The position numbers and the translations under genes were made by a program. A DNA stretch of 64,000 bases from Alviniconcha marisindica. Taxonomy: Eukaryota > Mollusca > Gastropoda > Provannidae. The stretch spans positions 1 to 64,000 of the forward strand of contig JABMCL010000825.1 in assembly GCA_018857735.1 (NCBI GenBank). The letters run 5' to 3'. Of this stretch, positions 1 through 10,135 are shown piece after piece. The notes beneath the pieces are model-generated. The model was not told the origin of the DNA and did not search any database. It saw only the letters and a list, made by a program, of their open reading frames with translations. The number at the start of each line of letters is the position of its first letter. Within the stretch, counting starts at the first letter, position 1.

Positions 1-551
1 CTGCAGCACTATGATGTTTGTTTGAAATTAACTTTAGTCAGGTTTAGTCAGGTGTTTTTTTTCATGGTGGGAATTGATAATCTGAAAGCATTGTGAAATC
101 ACAATGTCCAGTTCCTGCTGTACTGTATGGGGTGGTGGGGGGGGGGGTGAGAGAGAGAACAAAACTGACTAGTGAAGCCACTAAATGATGAGGCACATTC
201 TGCAGCAAGGGGTCGGCTGGAGGAAAAGCAGGGAGCTATGAAAGTTCAAACTAGGAATTTTCTGTAGTGTATGAATTGTGAAGCCACAAAAGCATCTACA
301 GATCTGTATATCATGCAACAAGGTTTCTGTTGTTTCTCTCCCCACCCCCACCTCCCTTTTTTATGCTTAAATAATTGCTTAAAACAATCACAATCATGGG
401 GGGAAGGGGTTTAATTTTTACCCATGGATGCTGTTTGGTGTGCTTTATATCCAATTCCAAATCAAAAACTGACGTGTCTATTTTACCTTGTTGATGTGTA
501 TACATGTATGTATGTATATTATATATATGAATCCATGGTCTGTATTTATTC

Positions 552-553
<2 letters not shown>

Positions 554-643
<90 letters not shown>
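554..643. repeat. (CA)n then (TA)n microsatellite
   Basis: About 26 bp of CA followed by more than 60 bp of uninterrupted TA. Confidence 0.97.
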
Positions 644-646
<3 letters not shown>

Positions 647-919
647 AGTTAAAACTGTTTTACTTGCTATGCTTGTTCAGTTGATAAGTAGCACTTTACT
701 TGGGAATCCATTTTTTAGTTTTACAAAAAGTTCTACTTAAAAAAAATCAAGCAGAAGCAGTCTTTGGCTCTAGGGCATTCCTCAGTCATGGGTGTATTTA
801 CTTACAAATATGGAAGAAAAGAGAAGAAAAAAAGGTTTCAGAAGAAAAAGTGCACACACACACACACACACACAAAAAAAAGGGGGGGGGGGTGTCTTTG
901 ACCAGGGGTTCCACTGTAC

Positions 920-1110
920 GCAGTTAATAATGTACGTTTATCATGTGCACATCAATGCCCTGAGCACTCACATGATACATATTAACCTAAATATAATATT
1001 CTCTACACATTTAGAGCACAGTCCTACTGAAACAATTTACATAAAGTATTATTTATGGAGAAAAACACACATGCACACACTCACACACATAACTGTAGCA
1101 GAAACTGTGT
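920..1110. repeat. Dispersed repeat, copy 1 (second copy at 43190-43390)
   Basis: The stretch from 'gtacgtttatcatg' through 'cacatgatacatattaacc' to 'actgtagcag' recurs with about 85-90% identity by eye at 43190-43390, in the same orientation, ending in a CA-rich tail in both. It is an unnamed interspersed element. Confidence 0.8.
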
Positions 1111-2153
1111 TCAGTTGTTAAATACTTTCTTTCTTTTTCTTTGTTGTTTGTTTTTGTTTGTTAATACCTTCGTGGAGTGACTACACAAACAACTTGGTAT
1201 AATACTTTTTAATAGTGTAATATGTACTACCAAGTACCATTAGATATTACTATTAGCAGCATATGCATAATCCTGTCCATATCTGTAACTAGAGAGAAGT
1301 AACTAGATCTGGTATGGTTTTGCATATATGTATGTATACATGACACATGTATGGCTATAGAATACTACTGACTTTGAAGTCATACTACTGTAAGTATTAC
1401 TGTAAAAAAAAAAAAATTGTAAAGGATATTAATATTATATAAATATAGATCTAGTAATATATACTAATATAGTACTGGTAGTGCACAGTTAGATATATTA
1501 CAAACACTAGGGTGACTTTGGAATGTAATTGGTATAAAAACAGCAAGACTGGAGTTTTCTTGTAAATCTTCAGCTTTGTAGGTCAGTAGGTGAGATGTTT
1601 CTTGCTTTAATTCAGCATAAAGTATCCCGTTTTGCAGTCATAAATACCTCTTTTTCTGACCTTGGTGTATTGTTCAGCAGGGGTGGGGATGGTGAGAAAA
1701 AAGAAAAAGATGTTCTGTTTGAAATACAAGTCAGCTTGATGCTTTTTTCTTCTTGTTACCATCATATTCATTGCCATGATTGTAGGAAAGAAATAGTGGC
1801 CCAAACTTACTTTTGGGGATGAGAAAATGAATTACCTCTTGCTTTTATTGTGTTTTTACTGATTTCAGGAAGGTAATTTGTTTTTGTTTTGTACCCTGTC
1901 AACCATGACGGTGATAACCAGGTGAACAAACTGTTTAAGGACAATACAATGCCTTTCTGAAGTCTTGTGGACATCAGATATTATTTTGCAGTACATTATT
2001 TAGCTGTCACCAGTGTCAGTATTGTATTGATGTATGCTGATGAAAGAATATAGAGACAGGGGTGCCTTAGTTCATGAAGCAATCTGGCATATTTTGGAAA
2101 ATGTATATGAAGTCATACATATGAGTGTGTGCATTTATACATATATCTCATTC

Positions 2154-2205
2154 TGAGGTGACCCTGTGCTGTCAACAGGATGTTAGATTCCAGTTGCATA
2201 CTAAC
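2154..2205. repeat. Short interspersed tail motif 'gaggtgaccctgtg..ttgacaggac..'
   Basis: The same roughly 50-bp motif appears at 20158-20205 and 22425-22475, and its first half near 43895. All are on the plus strand, consistent with a conserved SINE or MITE end. Confidence 0.6.
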
Positions 2206-2208
2206 ATC

Positions 2209-2508
2209 ATTTTGTGTTGTAGTTTGTATCCAAAGCATGCTGAGAGTACTGCAGACAAAACTCATTATGATAGTGAGTGTGGCAAGAAGTCTGCTCTAGT
2301 TTCCCAGGGCAACAGTGTTAGCTAAGTTGCCAAGTCAGACAGTGAGCAAAGAGCAGACTGCCAGTGCCACTACAGCCTTCCAAGATCAATCCTTTTGTGT
2401 GGACTCTGGTGTTGATGGCTTTGATGAGAATTGCTTCAGGCAAGGAAGACCAAGACTGGGGTCACCATTGGGGCATGGCATGAAGGGTGCTACAGAAGCT
2501 GAGAGTTA
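2209..2508 (+). other. Weak candidate 3'-terminal exon of an unrecognised gene
   Basis: After a splice-like ttttgtgttgtag, one frame is open with coding-like composition (SLYPKHAESTADKTHYDSEC), stopping at about 2325. An overlapping second frame continues LAKLPSQTVSKEQTASATTA and GVDGFDENCFRQGRPRLGS to a stop at 2509. Either a second acceptor (ctagtttcccag, about 2307) starts the real exon, or a frame break joins the two. No homology is recognised and no partner exons were found, so this may be noncoding. Confidence 0.2.
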
Positions 2509-2569
2509 GTGGGATTTGTTTGTTTTGTTTGGTTTTTTGCAGTGATAGATATGGATGAGGATGATAACT

Positions 2570-2880
2570 GATGATGCTGTGGAGATCCATTTTGGTTTGA
2601 GACTACTTGACAAGGCCGCAGACCGTCATAATCATCCCAGTGTTAACCAGGCCCGGGAACTGCAGCATCTGCAGTGATGGTCAGGTAGTTAGAGCAACAT
2701 CTATCAAAGATGCGTCCATGATGTGGATGAAGTGCAGCTGCGTGATCCCAGCCTTCCCAATGGGCCCATAGCACTCCCAGCTCTGGTTAGGCGCCTATCA
2801 GGGATGAAAAATCTCACATGACTCGGATAGGATTTCAACCCAGTACCTTCCGACCGCAGTCCAAAGTGCTAACCACTAGC
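2570..2880 (-). repeat. SINE-like element with tRNA B-box, minus orientation
   Basis: The reverse complement of 2829-2845 reads GGTTGAAATCC, close to the pol III B-box, next to an A-box-like gctagtggttagcac. The rest is a GC-richer body unlike the AT-rich flank. Confidence 0.5.
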
Positions 2881-3556
2881 TATGAGGGCCAGTGGAGGCT
2901 GGACAATGGATAATAAAAGGATTTTTGTTTTGTTTTATTTGAATCTTGATTGTTCAAGTTGTGTGTGTAATGAAGTAGTAACTTGGTGTGGCAATATCCA
3001 TTGACAAGTTTGAGAATTTTGATGTCAAAAACCCATGTACTAACCCTTTTTTGTACATCTTCAGCAAAAAATGTTTGATTACTTATCATTTGTTCCTTCT
3101 GAAGAAAGTCTGAAGTACAGACTTACATGAATTCATGAATACATGCATGTTCAGTCACATTTGGTCCTGGTGTGAAAGTTGCATCCCTGTGTACATGTGT
3201 AAGTCACTGTTTCCAGTGATACACCATGGATGGGAAAGTACATGTGGTTTGCAAATTTTGATAGCTTCACAGTGCTGAAGTCCCAATAAATTGTGTGTTT
3301 TAAGTAGTATTGTTGCATTTTATGATGTGCTGTGTGTTGTTTATTTATATTTGAATGTCAGCTTGCAATGTTTTTTCAAGCAATCCATTTCACAGTTTCT
3401 GTCCATGATGCCTGCTGTTTGATGATTGCATGGCTAATTGCATATGAAAGATTCTCCTTACCTGATCTGAGTTGTAAATTTTTCAGGTTTTTTGTTTGTT
3501 GGTTTGTTGGTGAGTGTTTTTTAACTGTTAGAATTGTTGTGTGTATTTTGTTCAGT

Positions 3557-3897
3557 TTTGGTCATTATTCTGTTCTAGTCAGGCACATCTAAATTTGCTC
3601 TTGAAGTTTGTTTAGTTGTCTATTTCATAGAGAGAAAGAGAGAGAAAACAAGAAGAAAAAAAGAGGTTGCTTTGAGACTCATGCTGATTTTAGTTGTCTA
3701 CTGTATACATCTTATTTGCTTCTCACTTGAATTAATTCAAGCAGATAAGATGTATACAGTAGACAACTAAAATCAGCATGAGTCTTAAAGCAACCTCTTT
3801 TTTCTTTTTCTCTCTCTCTCTCTCTATGAAATAGACAACTAAATAAACTTCAAGAGCAAATTTAGATGTGCCTGACTAGAACAGAATAATGACCAAA
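3557..3897. repeat. Large near-perfect palindrome (fold-back element)
   Basis: Arms of about 160 bp (3557-3720 and 3740-3897) are reverse complements with few mismatches, apart from a GA-rich/CT-rich stretch of unequal length. The loop is about 15-20 bp around 'ttgaattaattcaa'. It could be a MITE-type fold-back transposon or an inverted duplication. Confidence 0.9.
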
Positions 3898-4598
3898 TCT
3901 GTGAAACATGCTGTTAATTATGTTACAAAAAGATACTTTTTTTGATAGTCAGTATTATTAGCAGCATTGAAGTAAATCAACTTCAGGCCTTTAAAAAGAA
4001 AAGAAAAAAGAAGTAATGCTGCCTGTTTCTTTTTTATGAGTACTGTTTGCAGTTTAAGTTATGGATGTGCTTAGCTGTGTCAGAGTTTAGATAATCTGAG
4101 TTCCCTTGTAACGGTTTGTACTCTGGTGAAAGACAGAGGGGGGAAAGTGTTATTACAGGTTTAGGCCAGCTTGTTTTCCTTACAGCCCATGCTTTTTTTT
4201 TAATAGTTTACCACTTTTGAAAAATAAACTTGAAATACAATCCACCCATTTAGTAGTCAGACCAGTGTGTCTTTGTGTGTGTCACACTCCAAGCATTGAC
4301 CAGTTCTGTTGTCTCTGCTACAGTTGGTTACGTCATTATTTTTCATAGCACATAGCCAGCAGTTCCATTTCCTTTTATGTACCAATGGAAAACCAACAGA
4401 TATCTACCAGTTACCACAGGTCTACAGCAATCACAATCTGACATATAAGTAAACATGAAGGTTAATCAAATCCTCCAAAATCACATCCATTCAGGGTGTA
4501 ATGAGACTGTGATGTAACCAGCTATGGTAGTAACAAAGATGGCTAGGCCAGTAGTTATTGCAAGGAGTGTGTGCATTGGTTTGTTCATTGGTGTCTAT

Positions 4599-4603
<5 letters not shown>

Positions 4604-4646
<43 letters not shown>
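4604..4646. repeat. (GA)n microsatellite
   Basis: Over 40 bp of uninterrupted GA. Confidence 0.97.
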
Positions 4647-4647
<1 letters not shown>

Positions 4648-5147
4648 ATCTTGAAGGCTAAAACTGAAAACTGCAATTGAAACATGTTTATTTGTGTGTT
4701 AATAACTAAACAACAGATAGTCTGGACAGCATTACACGCTTGATTTTGATAGTGCAATTTTAGCACAGTAAATGTAATATAACAAAGACCATCAAAGATA
4801 AGCCCCGACAGTGTTAGATTCTAAACCCTATGACTACATTGTTCAAAAATTGCCTACACAGACTTCATTTTCAGAGGAACTGTGTAGCACAAACTAGATT
4901 ATGATATAAATGATTAGTAATCAATTTTGTATAGCACTGTTCTCTGGTCTTGAGCAGACACTACATTCATGTCACACATGATTCTGAATCTGAGTGAATA
5001 AGTGATTGTAGCCTTTCATAGTGATCTTTTAAATATGCACTGAAGTGGTGTACTGACATTGCTGTTTGGTTGTTGCATGGCTGGTGCCATGTGAAACTGC
5101 TGCCATCTAGGTGCAAGTTGTGTACACCATACAACCCGAACTCCAAG

Positions 5148-5573
5148 CACTGGTTTACGACATCCTTCCTTCAACCACTGCCGTATTTAGTTACACCATA
5201 GGGTCCAGAAAACTGTCAGCTAACGAGCAGTTTTTTGTTGGTGCTCAAACAGTAGTAAGTTTGTTACAAACAACTCAGATTATATCAGACGTTGTTTTAT
5301 AACTGACCATGTTGCTTACGCCAGCTCAGATAAAGCCAAAATCGTTTGAATCGAGACGGAACTCTTTTTTTTACCTGGGGTGGATGTGTCTCATGTTTAC
5401 GTGCGTGCTTTGGAGCTAGGTTGCTTCTACAGTCATATTAGTACGCAAACCTTTTGGAGGGTGCTGACCATGTTGCTGGACACTGTGTGGAGATAAAGAG
5501 TACCCCTTCAGTGGCGTAACTAAATCTGGCAGAGTTTGGAGGAAGGTGCCAGAAAGCGATGCACGGAGTGTGC
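5148..5573. repeat. Dispersed repeat, copy 1 (second copy at 43915-44349)
   Basis: About 430 bp nearly identical to KIF15 intron 31. Both copies share an open stretch reading [14 protein letters not shown] and [13 protein letters not shown] on the plus strand. Copy 1 continues into a tRNA-like segment (5741-5860). An unnamed transposable element, possibly the body of the SINE, is the likeliest explanation. Confidence 0.85.
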
Positions 5574-5740
5574 ATACAACCATGCACCAGTTTCCAGTGC
5601 CACTTCATTAGAAGCCACATATGTAGAGTGCATGTGGTGTTTAGCTGCAACCTGCCACCTGCACTTTTGGCAGAATGTCCAGGATCTTTTATATGCCACT
5701 GCTGTAACATGGGGGTGGAACAGATACTGAAATAAGAGTC

Positions 5741-5860
5741 AGCTTAGAAAGTTGACCCTGGAGAAGAAAATTCTCCCACCGCTACTGTTGGGACTTGAAC
5801 CCAGGACTGTTTGATCACGAGTCTGGTACTCTAACCACTGCGTTATTCCCACTGCCAAAT
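5741..5860 (-). repeat. tRNA-derived SINE head, minus orientation
   Basis: The reverse complement contains 'gcagtggttagagtacc' (A-box-like, D-arm) and GGTTCAAGTCC (perfect B-box), followed by a body 'gtgggagaatttt..gggtcaactt' that recurs at 8945-9060 and 45296-45360. Confidence 0.7.
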
Positions 5861-5867
5861 ATCATTG

Positions 5868-6061
5868 TTATTATACTTTCATGAAAATGCTTCTGTGGCA
5901 AAGGACCACCCCTCTTTAAGAACACTTTTCTTTTAAGACCATTGTCAAATAAAAATTTAAGAGCACTTTAAGACCATTATCAAATTTAAAAAAATAATCA
6001 AAAGTGCTCTTAAAAGAGAGGTGATCCTTGACTGGTGTGCATTTTCATGAAAATATAATGC
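5868..6061. repeat. Inverted-repeat (MITE-like) element
   Basis: The ends 'attatactttcatgaaaatgc' and 'gcattttcatgaaaatataat' are inverted copies. Inner segments 'cctctttaagaacactttt' and 'aaaagtgctcttaaaagagagg' also pair. Total about 195 bp, with an AT-rich centre. Confidence 0.7.
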
Positions 6062-6354
6062 AAATAACATTTTATATAGCACCTAAACAAAAATTGGATG
6101 AGCTCTTAATGCTGTACAAGGCAGATCATCGACAAATGTACAATTTCAAGACACACATCAATAAATTAATATATATTATGAATAATTTAAATTAGCCTAA
6201 AACTAACAATTTAAAATGGTATATACTCTAATATATATATATACTCACATTATATTCAAAATTCATTTTAAAACACATATCAGTATAAATGCTAAAGCAG
6301 CTAAAAACAACCACAGCATAATCTATACCCAAACACACCCTTGGAACCACCCCT

Positions 6355-6425
6355 CACACACACACACACACACACACACCAGCATGCACACACATAAACA
6401 AACAAATACATGTATGTCTACACAT

Positions 6426-6500
<75 letters not shown>
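6355..6500. repeat. (CA)n microsatellite cluster
   Basis: Two CA tracts (6355-6378 and 6424-6500) split by a short imperfect segment. Confidence 0.97.
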
Positions 6501-6505
<5 letters not shown>

Positions 6506-7164
6506 ATGTAAATATAAAAGGAAAGATAGGAAAAAAGTGGTCTGTAGAGAAGGGAAGTCTCTTATCAGGGGTTCCAACTTCCAATGTAATGAAAAGTTAA
6601 TTCATTGGTGATTCAGAAAAACTCAGAAAGGACCGCACTGCTCTGTTGCATAAACTGTGTGGAGTGTTTGAGACTGAAAGCTTGGTAAATGCCACTGTCA
6701 GCAACTTTTAATGCGTAAAACACAAAAATTACCTGGTCCCGTTGAATTGCTTAAATTCAGGAACAGAATTATATTCTGTGGAGTTTAATCATGCGTTTTC
6801 TTTACCTTGTTTTTTGTTTGTTTGTTTGTCGTTGTTTTTGTGTGTGTGTGTGTTTTTGTGGGTTGTTGTTTTTTTGGGTTTTTTTTACAGGCTAATTGTT
6901 TTTTGACTTGTTCATAATGTCGATGTTCTATTGCCTGTAACATTTGCCTCAAATCAATGGACACAATTAAAACTAAGACCTGGTCCTGCATGTACATGTT
7001 GAGTCCTTGACTGAACAAGGGGATGAATTGTTTGAAGGTGTTGGACATTACAACTAAAACTAGAGGTGGAGGGCTTTTGCTTTTACAGCAACCAGTTTTG
7101 TCATCAACATATTTAAGAGAGCTGAGAATATAACAACATATATAGATATATAGTCCTTCACACT

Positions 7165-7631
7165 TCAACCATCTTCTGCTGTGAGCTGAGACTGCAGGTG
7201 CTGGAATGCTTCCAACACATGAGATGGCACAGGCTGTTGAATCTGGAAACCTTGGCTGGGGTATTGTTGAATCCTTTTCATGTTGCGAACCATTTCCAAG
7301 ACAACATCTTTAAGAGTACTATACCCAGCAGCTTTGTCTCGGTATTCTTCCAGTGGAATGGGTGGTGAGCTGACCATCACATCAACCAGTTCTGCCTTTT
7401 CCCACTGCTTCATGAAGGTGGCAAAAACTCGACGCCCCATGAAGGGAGTTTGGACCAAGATGACAGACTGAGGCAGAGGAAAATCAGGACGATCTTGAAG
7501 TAATTTTTGAGTGAAGCATATGTTTTCTCCTGTGTTGGTGGCCTTCAGTTCCTGTAGGATGCTTTCCGATGGCACATTGTTCTTCACCAGACGCTCAGCA
7601 AACATGGCTGCTTCTGGTTTTCCCCATTTTC
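7165..7631 (-). CDS. DUF218-like gene, coding exon 3 and stop
   Basis: 467 nt after the minus-strand acceptor atcttcaacag. Reads KWGKPEAAMFAERLVKNNVP, VPSESILQELKATNTGENIC and the YRDKAAGYSTLKDVVLEMVR helix, ending AEDG-stop at 7165. Confidence 0.92.
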
Positions 7632-7777
7632 CTGTTGAAGATAAACATGTGTAAGTTACTGTAATCTGCTGGATGTATTAATTACTATGTTCAGTTGTTG
7701 ATTATCTCAAAGTGGCTACATGGTGGACACACACGCACGCACGCATGCACACACACACTACACACACACACACACAC

Positions 7778-7874
<97 letters not shown>

Positions 7875-9939
7875 ATGTTTGTTGTGCATTACAGTAGAAT
7901 CCTTGATGGAAGACCACAAATCTGAATAAATAAAACTGTTTTTATAAGCCCAGGTGGTTTTTGATGAGGCAATAATTTACGCTGAGTGGTGACGTATTCA
8001 CATACACTGAACTATGAACAATAGGGCTAATAAAAAGTGTAGTCTCAAGTCTTATAAGCCCTTGTGCAGCAATTTTACATCAGTGAGTTCCTCTGTGGCA
8101 AAGCAGCCAGGACCTGAAAACATTTTGTTGTATCATAGTTTAGCCAATACATCAACTACAAAAAGTATGTTCTGACACCCCCCTTGCTCCCACCCCCAAA
8201 AAACACACCCAAAAAACAAAAAAACAGCAAACTTCTGTCTCTACTTTTAGGGGGTGGGGGCTGGGACAGAGATCCAGCTTCTATTGCATTTCCAAAGTTC
8301 TGGAAGAAAAATCCCAAACAGCTTGGATTTCTTCAGTTATATTTTACAGTGAGGACTTGACGTTTCTGCATTTCAAAGATCCGTGAGACACAAAAATTAA
8401 AATAACATATATTCACCTTTAGTCTGATGCCCTTCCTTGCCAGATACTACCACTGTAGGAGCATAGCCTTCTAAGTACAATTTTGCTGCGTGGTCTGCTG
8501 TGCGCAGGTCTGAGTTTCCAAGCACCAGGATTAGGTCACTCTGGATACAAATCAGAATATACCAGTTTTGTTTAATAAGAAATAAGTAAAATACCAAAAT
8601 AGTTTTCTACAGTCTTAGAAGTGAAGTTATCAAAATAGTTTTCTACAATCTTAGAAGTGAAATTGTTTCTAGAATATTTTAAATAGTGTTCTGCAGTATT
8701 AAAAGCAAAGTTATTTCTGTTAATTTTTCTTATATTCTCATCTGTTTTCTCACTGATCTAGCATCTGCAGCTCCATGTCAAATTGTGTGTGTTAATGTCA
8801 TGATTTTTATCATTTGATTTCTATGGGGCTAATTTTTTTTTTTTAAAGGGACAGTACAAATGCCAGTTTAGTTGTTGCCATCTGCAATTTAGTTCTATGT
8901 ATCCAAGTGCATGAGTCATAACTTTAAATAACAACGTAAGAGACTCTGCACTGAAAGTTGACCGGGAGAAAAATCCATTGCTACACTGGGGAATAGAACC
9001 CACGCCTGTATTGCACCTTGCTTTTCAGTCAAACGCTCTACCCAGTGAGCTATCCTGTTCCTTTATGTACCACATCAGAGATTATTTTGTTCATTTTCAA
9101 ATCAGGGTAGGCTGGCTTTCAAAAAAATCTCCCTTGAAAGGATAAGAGAGGGCCATAGTCAATCTGATGAACATTGGAACTGTTTCAAAGGCAATGTTTA
9201 AGAGTTTATTTTTTCTTTGCCTACCAAGACATTCAAATTCTATATAAATAGTACACCCTGGTCACATTTCACCTCCACCTGACAGCAGATGGTTGCGAAT
9301 AGGTGCCACATGACCAGAAACAGTAAATATATTATGCTGCAGTTTACAGATGAGTAAATCCATGTGGTGGGAGGCAATACCAAATTTTCTTTAAAAATTA
9401 TGTTGAAAACTACAAAATCCTGAGCAAAAGTTACTGTGCATCTAATACATTCACAATTCACAATATAACTTTAACTAGCTAAAGTATGAAAAGAAGTATG
9501 GCGCCACCTTTTGTTAGGTTTTAATAGCTCATCGAAAATTGCTTAGCGGTGGACTGCTATGATTGTAACAATACCAAGATATGCACTTATTTATTTGTCT
9601 ACCAAAATTCTCTTTAGTTGTGTTTCTGGTCTTTGGTCACAATAAACAGCTTCTTTATAAACACTTCTAATCATACACCAAAAGCACAAATGAAGCATAA
9701 AAAAGTACACAAAGCAAATTGACAACCTTTTTTAATGGACTATCAATGCGGAGGTAATCCCACAAAATCTGAGCGCTGGATTTTATTCCGTTGACATCGT
9801 CCCTTACTGTGATGTGTCGTCTGCTCCAGCAGAAGAAACGATGCTGTTTACAACTGACACAAAGTATTTTCATGACTGGACTGCTCATGTGCTTTTTCGT
9901 TAAGCAAATCAACTGATATGCAATTTTTGGATGCCTCAT
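7165..9939 (-). CDS. DUF218/YdcF-like domain protein, three exons
   Basis: Minus-strand gene joined from 9939-9727, 8540-8417 and 7631-7165; 804 nt, 267 aa if it starts at 9939. The domain opens with SDLILVLGNSDLRTADHAAK, then APTVVVSGKEGHQTKG and KWGKPEAAMFAERL, with the later TNTGENICFTQKLL and VILVQTPFMGRRVFATF. This is the DUF218 fold of bacterial YdcF/SanA/ElyC proteins: Rossmann-like, with acidic and Gly-rich loops. E. coli YdcF is reported to bind S-adenosylmethionine, but the animal and plant members have no established function. I see no clear signal peptide or membrane span, so it is probably soluble. The start is uncertain: Met codons at 9939, 9888 and 9873 are all in frame. It is divergent from KIF15 across a short shared upstream region. 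Confidence 0.85.
7725..7872. repeat. Compound CA/CT microsatellite in DUF218-like intron 2
   Basis: (CA)n, (CT)n, then more than 70 bp of (CA)n. The rest of intron 2 (7632-8416) shows nothing else. Confidence 0.97.
8417..8540 (-). CDS. DUF218-like gene, coding exon 2
   Basis: 124 nt on the minus strand between ttgtatccag and gtgaat. Encodes the first conserved block, LILVLGNSDLRTADHAAKLY, through VVSGKEGHQTKG; one base left over. Confidence 0.9.
8945..9060 (-). repeat. tRNA-derived SINE fragment in DUF218-like intron 1
   Basis: Carries the conserved 'gttgaccgggagaaaaatcc' body and a tRNA-like segment whose reverse complement reads 'ggatagctcactgggtagag' (A-box-like) and a degraded B-box, 'gtgggttctattcccc'. 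Minus orientation. The rest of intron 1 (8541-9726) shows no further structure. Confidence 0.6.
9727..9939 (-). CDS. DUF218-like gene, coding exon 1
   Basis: Ends DDVNGIKSSAQILWDYLRID-SPLKK at the donor AAG|gttgtc, in phase 0 with exon 2. The Cys-rich part before RDDVNG has no match I recognise, so the true start may be one of the internal Met codons (9888 or 9873) or lie in an unseen upstream exon. Confidence 0.7.
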
Positions 9940-10128
9940 AGTGTCTGTTGGAAACTTCAGCAGAAGTTGAAACTGCCGTGCACCGCTGCTCCATAAGCGA
10001 CAGAAAGTCCGTGGGAGACCGGATAGCTTCTTGTGACGTCACTTCCTCTGTTTTGTTGCGGAAAATTCGAACTCGCAGACCGCCATTGTTTCGCGTTGAC
10101 CTAAAAATACTGCAGATTTAGTGTCGCA
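9940..10128. promoter_or_regulatory. Putative bidirectional promoter between the DUF218-like gene and KIF15
   Basis: Only 189 bp separate the two divergent start codons. Visible motifs: a full CRE palindrome TGACGTCA (10034-10041) overlapping an ETS-like CACTTCC (10040-10046), a YY1-like CCGCCATT (10080-10087), and an E2F-like TTTCGCG (10089-10095) with an adjacent TTCGAA-type element at 10066-10071. There is no TATA box. CpGs are denser than in the flanks. The motif matches are direct; their function is inference from typical housekeeping and cell-cycle promoters. Confidence 0.6.
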
Positions 10129-10135
10129 ATGAAAG
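10129..10135 (+). CDS. KIF15: KIF15 coding exon 1 (start codon, 7 nt)
   Basis: ATGAAAG followed by a consensus donor (gtatgt). It is chosen as the start because it lies just downstream of the GC-richer promoter-like stretch and because its phase (one base left over) fits exon 2 exactly, giving M-K-D-S-Q-P. The coding part is only 7 nt, so a start elsewhere is possible. Confidence 0.65.

Larger units (their letters stand above)
1..7164. other. Gene-poor flank left of the DUF218-like gene
   Basis: No recognisable gene. It holds CA/TA, GA and CA microsatellites, SINE-like fragments (about 2154-2205, 2570-2880, 5740-5860), a large palindrome (3557-3897), a fold-back element (about 5868-6061), a dispersed repeat shared with KIF15 introns (5148-5573), and one weak candidate terminal exon (about 2209-2508). 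The part just below 7165 is presumably the 3' UTR of the minus-strand DUF218-like gene. Confidence 0.6.

Noticed and set aside
7691..7925. 'MCVCVCV' and 'THTHTH' frames
   Set aside because: Translated CA/GT microsatellite; the same applies to 6216-6584 and 311-684.
9848..10042. 64-codon minus-strand frame starting at 10042
   Set aside because: It begins with GTG, not ATG, and does not lead into the DUF218 domain. Kept only as a possible upstream ORF from its internal ATG.
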